Assembly: GCA_002339135.1 (NCBI GenBank)
Contig: DDJR01000074.1
Location: 1-18,755, forward strand
Source of the DNA: Flavobacteriales bacterium UBA2619
Lineage (GTDB): Bacteria; Bacteroidota; Bacteroidia; Flavobacteriales_D; Sanyastnellaceae
Direction of reading: 5' to 3'
DNA length: 18,755 nucleotides
Positions 8,054 through 15,237 of the stretch are shown piece after piece; position 1 is the first letter of the stretch; every line of letters starts with the position of its first letter. Under the pieces are notes generated by a model that did not search any database, was not told where the DNA came from, and saw only the letters and a list, made by a program, of their open reading frames with translations. The translations under genes and the position numbers were made by a program.

Positions 8054-8878
8054 TTATTGAGACACAAAAATATAGGTGAAAAAACCTTCCGCTACCGTAC
8101 AATCACCATTGCGTTGTGTTGAGTGCAAGACGAGTCGTGTCTCAGTAAGCTCTACAATGTCATAAGCAGGTCCTGAATCCCATGTTCCAATAAACCAACA
8201 GAATTCATCTACCGTTGGGATAATGATTTGATTTTCTCCACTTGTTCCGGTTCCTTCAGAATACAGAAATGTCAACTCAGGCACCTCCAATTCATTGACG
8301 ACATATCCTTCAAAAGGATTAATGGTTCCTCCATTGTTGTTGTAAATAAACTCTCCATCAAATGTAAATTGATATGAATCATCATATTGCTCCTCTACCA
8401 ATCCTCCTTGTGGCGATGTGAACCAAGCTGTTGAGTATGGGTCTGGACCTACGGCAATAGCTGCAATCTCTGAGGAAAATACCCATGTCTTTTCATTGTC
8501 ACAACCAGTAAGAAGTTCCAAATCGCCATCACAGGGCAATTCAAGAGTCTGTAGTATCGAAATCGTCTGAGAAGACTGTGACATTCCTCCTTGATTGTGT
8601 ACCGTATAGGTTACCACATATTCCCCGGATTGTGGATAAAATGCTGTGTCCGATTCAAGTATAGAGGTAAGCCCATTTCCAAATTCCCAAAGATGAAGAA
8701 ACGAATCCTCTGAAGACAATCCAGTGAAGACAATTCTGTTGGAATCATTTTCAAGATAACTCCAAGAAAACGTTGCACTTGGCCCTTCAGGCAAGTCAAT
8801 CCCATCATCTTCATATGGGGTACAAGCATATATTAAAACAGCTGTAGAAAAAATGATGGCTATGTTGATCTTATTCAT
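8054..8878 (-). CDS. PKD-domain surface lipoprotein, probable glycan-binding protein
   Basis: 274 aa with a lipoprotein signal ending in IYAC (Cys19). Residues about 34-110 form a PKD-like beta-sandwich (SFLHLWEFGNG where the classic WDFGDG motif occurs, then YPQSGEYVVTYTVHN). The remainder (about 115-274) is a beta-rich domain with a repeated Trp/aromatic pattern (TWVFSS, AWFTSP, FCWFIGTWDSG) typical of PUL surface proteins, and no recognisable catalytic motif. Its start codon is 1 bp after the SusD stop and it is followed 12 bp later by the GH16 gene, so it is translated in step with both. PKD lipoproteins in this position are common in laminarin PULs, where such proteins occupy the SusE-type surface glycan-binding role. 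That function is inferred from position and architecture. Confidence 0.82.
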   Translation of the reverse strand: MNKINIAIIFSTAVLIYACTPYEDDGIDLPEGPSATFSWSYLENDSNRIVFTGLSSEDSFLHLWEFGNGLTSILESDTAFYPQSGEYVVTYTVHNQGGMSQSSQTISILQTLELPCDGDLELLTGCDNEKTWVFSSEIAAIAVGPDPYSTAWFTSPQGGLVEEQYDDSYQFTFDGEFIYNNNGGTINPFEGYVVNELEVPELTFLYSEGTGTSGENQIIIPTVDEFCWFIGTWDSGPAYDIVELTETRLVLHSTQRNGDCTVAEGFFTYIFVSQ

Positions 8879-8879
8879 A

Positions 8880-10400
8880 TTAGTAACCTGGATTTTGAAT
8901 TAATAATCCTCCTGATAGAGAAATCTCGGCTAAAGGAATCGGAAATAACTCATGAGTTCCAGTCATAAACCCTTCATCACCAAGAATTTGTTGTCCTCTG
9001 TTTTGACGAACTACATCGAAGAAGCGATGCCCTTCAAGTCCTAATTCTACACGACGCTCATGATAAATGGCTTCTAGGAGATAAGGACCTCCAGCGTTAA
9101 CATCAGGCAGAATAGCAACATCGCCACCTCTTGCCCTAGCTCTGACCTCGTTAATCATTTCAAGTGCAATGCCATTGGCCCCAGTATGATATGCAGCCTC
9201 AGCCCGAAGGAGTAAAACATCAGCATATCTAATCACTCGATCATTGGCCAAACCATTGGGATTTGGATCTCCAAGAGCATCTGACTCTTCTGCGGCAGTG
9301 TTGAAATACTTTTTACAGTAGTACAAGTAAGGCATACCTGTAGCTTCCAATGTAAAAGGACCACGATCTCCCATCACATCTCCAACTTGAAAGATAGATG
9401 CACCAAGCCTTGGGTCGCTATCTTCAAATTCATCAACGAAATTTTGTGTTGGGATGTTAAATCCATAACCTCCAAATTGGCCTCTAGCTCTTTGAAATAC
9501 GTTAGTAAAAGTACCCTCCAATTGGTTGCCCCAATTGCCTCCAGATCCATTCATATATTGAATCTCCCAAATAGAACCTGAGCCATTTTCTCCCAAACTA
9601 GAAAAAATATTTGCGTAATTCAGATCCAAGAAGTATTCTCCTGAATTGTAGATCTCATCAGCCACTACCATTGCATCAGACCATTTTTCTTGATACACAT
9701 AGGACTTCAACAAAAGGCTTGCGGCTGCGCCCCAATTTGCTCTTCCGGTTTCGCTTAATGGTCTCTCGCTTCTTCGGGGTAAAAACAACATTGCTTGAGA
9801 AATATCTTCTTCAATAAATGCCCACGTTTCTTCTGCAGTGGATTTTGCTTGTTGGTATTCACTCGGAGCGAGCAATCCATCAATAAGCGGGACTCCACCA
9901 AACATTATGTTTAGATTGAAATACCAGTAAGCCCTGATAAATCGAATCTCACTCAGCAACATATTCTTGGTATCGCTGTCCATCTCAATTCCTGGAATAT
10001 TTGCAAGTGCTATGTTGCAGTAAGCAATTCCTTTGTAAGCCGTTTGCCACTCAGCTAAGACGAGTTTACTGTCACTGGTTCCTTGAAAGGATTCGAATTT
10101 CATCAAATCAGGTTCATCTCCATCTCCTGATCCTCCTTTTTGTGTGTCGTCGGAAACAACATCTCCAAAGTACCATCTGAAATGAGGTGCCAAACCTCCT
10201 AAACCTTGAAGCGGTGTGACTTCTTGTTGAAGGTTGTTATAGCAAGCAATGGTTGCCGATATGGCGTCATCTTCATTTTGATAAAAATTAGCTTCTGTCG
10301 AACCTACCAGTGGATTAATTTCCAAGAAGTCTTTTTTGCAAGAACCTAAAGAGAGTATCAGAAAAAAAATGACACTGCTATATGTAGTTATTTGTTTCAT
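8880..10400 (-). CDS. susD: SusD/RagB-family glycan-binding lipoprotein
   Basis: Outer-membrane lipoprotein that caps the SusC transporter and holds the glycan. 506 aa from the ATG at 10400, with lipobox LGSC (Cys21) followed by KKDFLE, the usual SusD mature N terminus. Family blocks: EIRFIRAYWYFNL then FGGVPLI (151-173) in the TPR-like core, VIRYADVLLLRAEA (389-402), INEVRARA (416-423), ERRVELGLEGHRFFDVVR (448-465), LFPIP (485-489) and the terminal NPGY. Length is normal for the family. The frame extends three codons upstream to a TTG at 10409, but the ATG gives the standard lipoprotein leader and leaves 9 bp after the SusC stop, so I chose it. It is paired with SusC and separated by 1 bp from the PKD gene. 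Confidence 0.95.
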   Translation of the reverse strand: MKQITTYSSVIFFLILSLGSCKKDFLEINPLVGSTEANFYQNEDDAISATIACYNNLQQEVTPLQGLGGLAPHFRWYFGDVVSDDTQKGGSGDGDEPDLMKFESFQGTSDSKLVLAEWQTAYKGIAYCNIALANIPGIEMDSDTKNMLLSEIRFIRAYWYFNLNIMFGGVPLIDGLLAPSEYQQAKSTAEETWAFIEEDISQAMLFLPRRSERPLSETGRANWGAAASLLLKSYVYQEKWSDAMVVADEIYNSGEYFLDLNYANIFSSLGENGSGSIWEIQYMNGSGGNWGNQLEGTFTNVFQRARGQFGGYGFNIPTQNFVDEFEDSDPRLGASIFQVGDVMGDRGPFTLEATGMPYLYYCKKYFNTAAEESDALGDPNPNGLANDRVIRYADVLLLRAEAAYHTGANGIALEMINEVRARARGGDVAILPDVNAGGPYLLEAIYHERRVELGLEGHRFFDVVRQNRGQQILGDEGFMTGTHELFPIPLAEISLSGGLLIQNPGY

Positions 10401-10409
10401 GTTGCGCAA

Positions 10410-13400
10410 TTAAAATGACACATTTAGACCCCCCATAAATATTCTTGGAGAAGGGTAGAACCCTCTGTCGATAGCGATTTCTAGAGTTCCTCTGGACCCT
10501 ATTTCAGGATCTAATCCAGAATAATTAGTTATCGTAAATAAATTTTGAGCAGAAATGTAAACTCTGACACTTGACGCTCCAATCTTCTTAGAAGCAGCAT
10601 TATCTAGGGTATAGCCTAACTGTAAGTTTTTCAACCTGAAATAAGATCCATCTTCTACAAATCGGTCAGACACTCTGTTGTTTTGATTGGGATCTGAATG
10701 AGATATCCTTGGATACACATTTGTAGACCCCTCACCAGTCCATCTCTCAAGTGCAGATATTGGAAGATTTGTCGTGTTGAGGTCATATCTAAAGACACCA
10801 TTGTAGATATCGTTTCCTTGAGATCCTTGAAGAAAAATACTTAAATCGAAACCTTTGTAATTCAATTCACAATTCACAGCATAGGTGAAGTCCGGATGAG
10901 GATTCCCAATCATCACTTTATCCTCACCGTCAATCAGTCCATCAGCATTTTGATCGACAAAAATAACGTCTCCTGCTTGCGCATTGGGTTGAGAAGTGTT
11001 TGCTTGAGCTGCATCATTGGTTTGGAAAATACCGCCCGTCTCATATCCATAGAAATAGGCAATAGGCATACCAATTTCAGTGTATGAAACAAAATCACCT
11101 GCGCCGAACACATTGCCACTTGAAATTGGCTGTCCCCCCTCTCCCAGTCCAGTTACTTCATTTTTGATGAACGAGATGTTTCCTCCAAAACTATAATTGA
11201 CAGGTTTGTCGAAATTTTTGTAACTCATCTCAAGCTCAATTCCTGAATTTTTTGCGGACGCCACATTCGTAGCTGATGGGTTAAAACCTACGACACCCGG
11301 GACAGGAACGACAGCTAACATGTCATTTGTGTTTTTAACAAAGTAATCAAACACCATGTTAAACTTTCCTTGAAAAAGATCAACATCTAAGCCAATATTA
11401 GTCTGCTCCACTGTTTCCCACTTTAAATCGGGATTGGAAGTGTTAACAGGACCGGCACCGTTGGAAATTTGCTGATCCGTTCCGAAAGTATAATTCAGAC
11501 CATTGTAAACAATCGAAGTGTAATCAAAGTTTCCAATACCATCGGCATTTCCATTTCTCCCCCAACTGCTTCTCAGTTTAACAAAGTCTATCCAATCTTT
11601 TTCAACAACCCATGGCAACTCAGTTAAGTTAAAAGCAGCTGAAACAGATGGGAAGACACCATATCTATTGTTTTCACCGAATTTTGATGAACCATCTCTC
11701 CTGACAGTACCTGAAAAGGACCACTGATCACCCAGTTCATAATTGGTCCTCACAAACGTTGATAAGAAAGCAGACTGACTTATCCCACCACTTGATTGGG
11801 GGGCCTGTTCAGCAGAGTTAATGCTGTTGTTTAAAAAAGCTTGTCCAGGGTCATTCGTCGCTAAGCTATCCCTGACTCCGACTAGGTTTGAGTATTCGTT
11901 GTACAAGGAGGAATACCCAGCAATAACACCTATTTTATCTCCATTTTTTAAATCTTGATTGTAGGTCACAAGGTTTTCCCATTGCCAATTCGTGTATTTA
12001 TTTTCAGCTTGAATGAGAACATTTGTCTCTCTCCATTCGTACGCTGGTCTATTTGGATCATTCGAACCAATACCAAGATCAAATGTTGGCATAAATATTT
12101 TTTGAGATCCAAGCGACAAATCCGCTGAGAAAGTTGATTTGAAGGATAGATTTTGTAAAATGTCATATTCTGCAAATGCACTTCCTACAAATCTGTTTGT
12201 TGTCCAATTGTCAAATGTATTGTCAATTTGATTTGCTGGATTTGCAATATCTGAGTCAATGAAATTAGAATAAGAAAACGTTCCATCTGGTCGAGTCACA
12301 GGGGTCACAGGGTCCATATTCAAAGCTCTTACCACGGGAGTTGCAAATTCATTGTTTTCACCTAAAGCATTGCGGCTTAGATTCGTGAAATTAATATTCT
12401 GTCCCATTCTAAATCTGTCAGTGCCATCTTGAGTAGAGGATATTCTAAATGTATATCTTTCAAACTGACTTTTTTCTCCACCTATGATTCCGTCTTGAGA
12501 AAAATAACTACCTCCCACTGCGGTTGAACTTGATTCAGTACCAGTGGTGAAGTTAAATGCATGGTTCATGATTGGAGCTCTTTGGAAAATCTCCTTTTGC
12601 CAATGCGTCCCTTCCCCCAATTCTTCTGGAGACAGCAAATCTGAATAAGGTGCATAACCTGCAGCGGATCTGCTTTCGTTCATCAAGATGGCATACTCTT
12701 CAGCATTGAGCAAAGCCATGTATTTTGAAGGCTCCTGCATTCCATAATATGTGTCGTACTTAATTTGAGCCTTCTGATTTTTCTTTCCTTTTTTTGTGGT
12801 CACTAGAATAACACCATTTCCTCCTCTAGCTCCATATATAGCTGCAGATGCTGCATCTTTTAAAACAGATATCGATTCAATATCTGAAGCATTGAGGTAA
12901 TCTATTCCAAAACTAGGAATACCATCAACTACAAACAATGGCTCAGAATTGTTCAGAGACCCAGTACCACGAATTCTTATAGATTGTGTACTTCCAGGTT
13001 GACCAGAGTTTTGTGAAACTTGCACTCCAGAAGTTCTTCCTTGAAGCGCTTGTTCAGTCCTTAAAACAGGAAGGGAAGTGATTTCTTTTGTATCAATCGT
13101 TGAAACGGCTCCTGAAATTTTACTTCTTTCCTGATTGCCATATCCCATCACAACGGCTTCTTCTAGTCCAGCAACATCTAGTTGAAGACCGATGTTGAAA
13201 ACATTGGCTTCCGTCTGAGAGAGTGATTCTATAGCCACCACCTGTTTAATGTATCCAATCGAGGTGAATAGGAGAACTGGTGATGTTGAAGAAGTCGTTA
13301 TTGAATAGCTACCATTGGAATCTGTAAAAACACCATTGTATGTGTTTTTTTCTAAAACAGTAACACCAGGAAGGCTTTCACCACTGATAACATCTTTTAC

Positions 13401-13499
13401 TACACCCGATATCGTGAAATTTTGTCCAAAAATCTGTGATGAAAAACAGAAAAAGAATAAGACAATAGATAATTTATTCGTCATTTTTAATTGAATCAT
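10410..13499 (-). CDS. susC: SusC/RagA-family TonB-dependent oligosaccharide transporter
   Basis: Outer-membrane TonB-dependent transporter of 1029 aa that imports glycan fragments delivered by SusD. Order: signal peptide about 1-25; carboxypeptidase-regulatory-like beta domain (about 28-110, ISGVVKDVISGESLPGVTV); a TonB-interaction segment (AVVMGYG, 115-121); plug domain (about 125-240) with the SusC signature SIRIRGTGSLNNSEPLFVVDG (173-193), SISVLKDAASAAIYGARGGNG (209-229) and ILVTTKKG; and a long beta-barrel ending in the aromatic residue of NVSF. The first ATG (13499) overlaps the TGA of the preceding gene as ATGA, suggesting translational coupling; a second ATG at 13484 (Met6, MTNKLS) is also possible. 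Substrate is inferred as beta-glucan oligosaccharides from the neighbouring GH16 and GH3 genes. Confidence 0.95.
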   Translation of the reverse strand: MIQLKMTNKLSIVLFFFCFSSQIFGQNFTISGVVKDVISGESLPGVTVLEKNTYNGVFTDSNGSYSITTSSTSPVLLFTSIGYIKQVVAIESLSQTEANVFNIGLQLDVAGLEEAVVMGYGNQERSKISGAVSTIDTKEITSLPVLRTEQALQGRTSGVQVSQNSGQPGSTQSIRIRGTGSLNNSEPLFVVDGIPSFGIDYLNASDIESISVLKDAASAAIYGARGGNGVILVTTKKGKKNQKAQIKYDTYYGMQEPSKYMALLNAEEYAILMNESRSAAGYAPYSDLLSPEELGEGTHWQKEIFQRAPIMNHAFNFTTGTESSSTAVGGSYFSQDGIIGGEKSQFERYTFRISSTQDGTDRFRMGQNINFTNLSRNALGENNEFATPVVRALNMDPVTPVTRPDGTFSYSNFIDSDIANPANQIDNTFDNWTTNRFVGSAFAEYDILQNLSFKSTFSADLSLGSQKIFMPTFDLGIGSNDPNRPAYEWRETNVLIQAENKYTNWQWENLVTYNQDLKNGDKIGVIAGYSSLYNEYSNLVGVRDSLATNDPGQAFLNNSINSAEQAPQSSGGISQSAFLSTFVRTNYELGDQWSFSGTVRRDGSSKFGENNRYGVFPSVSAAFNLTELPWVVEKDWIDFVKLRSSWGRNGNADGIGNFDYTSIVYNGLNYTFGTDQQISNGAGPVNTSNPDLKWETVEQTNIGLDVDLFQGKFNMVFDYFVKNTNDMLAVVPVPGVVGFNPSATNVASAKNSGIELEMSYKNFDKPVNYSFGGNISFIKNEVTGLGEGGQPISSGNVFGAGDFVSYTEIGMPIAYFYGYETGGIFQTNDAAQANTSQPNAQAGDVIFVDQNADGLIDGEDKVMIGNPHPDFTYAVNCELNYKGFDLSIFLQGSQGNDIYNGVFRYDLNTTNLPISALERWTGEGSTNVYPRISHSDPNQNNRVSDRFVEDGSYFRLKNLQLGYTLDNAASKKIGASSVRVYISAQNLFTITNYSGLDPEIGSRGTLEIAIDRGFYPSPRIFMGGLNVSF

Positions 13500-15094
13500 T
13501 TGGACTTGATAAGTCGAATAGAAGAAGATTGCGTCTCTGTAATTACACGAAGTATATACAAACCAGATTCGTAAGAACTTACATCAATCACTTCCTGTTC
13601 AGCGGAGCCACTTATCTCTTTTCTAAAGATCATCTTTCCTGATATATCATTAATTGTAAGCAGTCTATCTAGCTGGTTATGCCCATGAAATTTTAAGGTC
13701 GCAAAGTTTTCCGTTACGGTTGGATACATGTTAAAAAGGGGGGCTTGAACGTCACCAATTGTATTTTCAACCTCACACTCTTCACAGGAATTAAAGCAAA
13801 CTGTGCCCAATTGAACTTCAGGTAAAGCACCGTCTAACTCAATGACTCTATTCGTAAATCCATCAGTTGTTATCGTACATAGAGCATCTTCAGTAGAATC
13901 AAGAGTTTCTGTACCATCCCATCCTCCGTTGTTGAACTTGTATTCGTGGATCCCTTCCGGCAAATCAACAGTTACGTTGTAAACACCATCTCCATTGTCG
14001 TCCGTCATTTCTACTGACGCACCGTTCCATCCGTCAATGCTAGCACCTGTGACATATAGTGACTCTAGAACAATTTCTTCAGTCATATCTACACTAAATG
14101 TTACTGCCACATCGTCTTTCACAGGATCCAGCCCACAAGCATCACAAGAGTTAAAACAAACAACATCTAGAATTAGAGCATCATCAGAAGCTAACTCTAC
14201 CACTCGGTTAACATATGTGACATCACCATCAATAGTTGTAATTGTACATGCTCCATCTTCATCCGTGTCTAACGATTCACTGTCATCCCATCCTCCGTTA
14301 TTGAAGACGTATTCATGTGCCCCTAAACCCAATTCTGTGGTGTAGGTGTAGATGCCGTCACCGTCTGAATCATCCATCGTTTCACAAATACCACACCAAT
14401 TGTCAATGTTTTCTCCTGTTATGTATACAGGGCCCAATACCGTTTCTTGCGACATGTCAACTTGAAATGTTACACTCACAGAATTAACACATTCTCCCAT
14501 AGAATAGACTGACACACCACCTTCGTTGATTGCAAAACAGGCGTTGGTATAGGTCACCCCATCACAACCACACACATAGTCTATGACAGTAGGACATACG
14601 AAATCAGGATTGATCAAAGATTCATCAATACACCCAGAACCACTACTAGTTACAGTAATATTAGTCAATGTAACTGGAGAATCCAGAGTTGTCACATAGA
14701 GTAGGAATGAACTAAATGTATTTTCACCTTGAGCAGGAATAGCGATTGAATAAGAAGCTTCATCTGTTCCACTTACGGTTACCCCCACAGTGTTAAAACT
14801 TGGTTCAGTGTCTGGGTATGGATTGAACTCAAACCTGAAATACACATCTACGTCTGTTCCATCAGTAGCACCTGTGAACGTGATGTCGCCATCCTCTGAA
14901 AAGCTTAATGGATAAAGGCTCACATCTTCATTGGCGAAACCTGCCCATTCTTCAGAACCTGTTGGATTTAAATAGGTGTTTTCAACAACCGATGTGCCGC
15001 CAAAAACACCTGTAAACACAACATTTGTATTCGTGGTTTGAGAATAAGCGGTAAGTTGGACAAGGAAAATAGAAATGAATAAAAGATGTTTCAT
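13496..15094 (-). CDS. T9SS-secreted protein with Kazal-like domain and two tandem beta-sandwich repeats
   Basis: 532 aa secreted protein with no catalytic motif that I recognise. Order: signal peptide (1-18); N-terminal beta-rich module (about 20-150); Kazal-like cysteine domain (155-202, core VCGCDGVTYTNAC); two tandem repeats at 205-320 and 328-440; T9SS sorting domain (about 450-532, ending IRLIKSK). Each repeat has VTFxVDM, a Y-[IV]-TG strand, DGDG(I/V)Y, a EYxFNNGGWD strand, CTIT, NRVxEL and ends in a C-x3-C-x2-C cluster (Cys313/317/320 and Cys433/437/440). This repeat type resembles the E-set glycogen/starch-binding-like repeats found in many secreted Bacteroidota proteins. Only repeat 1 has an additional Cys pair (Cys234, Cys237). 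It occupies the gene position immediately before SusC and overlaps it by an ATGA junction, so a surface or released glycan-binding role is likely; the Kazal module could resist proteases. Both roles are inferred. Confidence 0.8.
   Translation of the reverse strand: MKHLLFISIFLVQLTAYSQTTNTNVVFTGVFGGTSVVENTYLNPTGSEEWAGFANEDVSLYPLSFSEDGDITFTGATDGTDVDVYFRFEFNPYPDTEPSFNTVGVTVSGTDEASYSIAIPAQGENTFSSFLLYVTTLDSPVTLTNITVTSSGSGCIDESLINPDFVCPTVIDYVCGCDGVTYTNACFAINEGGVSVYSMGECVNSVSVTFQVDMSQETVLGPVYITGENIDNWCGICETMDDSDGDGIYTYTTELGLGAHEYVFNNGGWDDSESLDTDEDGACTITTIDGDVTYVNRVVELASDDALILDVVCFNSCDACGLDPVKDDVAVTFSVDMTEEIVLESLYVTGASIDGWNGASVEMTDDNGDGVYNVTVDLPEGIHEYKFNNGGWDGTETLDSTEDALCTITTDGFTNRVIELDGALPEVQLGTVCFNSCEECEVENTIGDVQAPLFNMYPTVTENFATLKFHGHNQLDRLLTINDISGKMIFRKEISGSAEQEVIDVSSYESGLYILRVITETQSSSIRLIKSK
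13775..14482 (-). repeat. Two tandem about 340 bp intragenic repeats (beta-sandwich domains)
   Basis: Unit 1 is 14135-14482 and unit 2 is 13775-14113, encoding residues 205-320 and 328-440 of the secreted protein. Similarity is visible at DNA level, most clearly around 13918-13935 and 14286-14303, both containing TCCCATCCTCCGTT. The units have diverged in loops: unit 1 encodes WCGIC where unit 2 encodes WNGAS. This points to an old domain duplication. Confidence 0.8.
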
Positions 15095-15126
15095 AGCGGT
15101 AGAAATTAAATGATAAAAGTTGACAC

Positions 15127-15157
15127 CAAATCTGTTACAGGTAAATATACTGTGAAC
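15127..15157 (-). promoter_or_regulatory. Candidate promoter for the secreted protein-SusCD-GH16 operon
   Basis: On the minus strand CAGATTTG (15127-15134) matches the Bacteroidota -7 consensus TAnnTTTG at all but the first base. A near -33 element (TTC for TTG, 15155-15157) lies 20 nt upstream. The predicted start is about 25 nt before the ATG at 15094. A second near match, TATATTTA (15142-15149), lies slightly upstream. The 128 bp gap to GH3 is the largest inside the PUL, which supports a promoter here. Confidence 0.35.
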
Positions 15158-15203
15158 ATAATAGTAAAATGTACAATAAGTAATTAATTTTTAAAACAAC
15201 CTA

Positions 15204-15237
15204 AGAGAAGGTGAACTCTTTGTTATTGTTCAAAGAG
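15204..15237 (-). promoter_or_regulatory. Overlapping hairpins at the GH3 3' end
   Basis: CTCTTTG (15216-15222) and CAAAGAG (15231-15237) form a perfect 7 bp stem whose 8 nt loop contains the GH3 stop codon. The same CTCTT can alternatively pair with AAGAG at 15204-15208. The two pairings exclude each other. No T-run follows directly on the minus strand (the next is about 20 nt on), so it is at best a weak terminator or an mRNA processing or stability element between GH3 and the rest of the PUL. Confidence 0.3.

Noticed and set aside
10401..10409. TTG at 10409 as SusD start
   Set aside because: The ATG at 10400 gives a standard lipoprotein leader; the TTG only adds MRN in front of it.
13995..14345. 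116-codon + strand frame
   Set aside because: Antisense to the tandem repeat region; its low-complexity Ser/Thr-rich product is what the opposite strand of this coding sequence would produce.
13775..14482. C-x3-C-x2-C motifs as a radical SAM iron-sulfur site
   Set aside because: They occur twice at the ends of beta-sandwich repeats in a secreted protein without a TIM-barrel; disulfides are the simpler reading.
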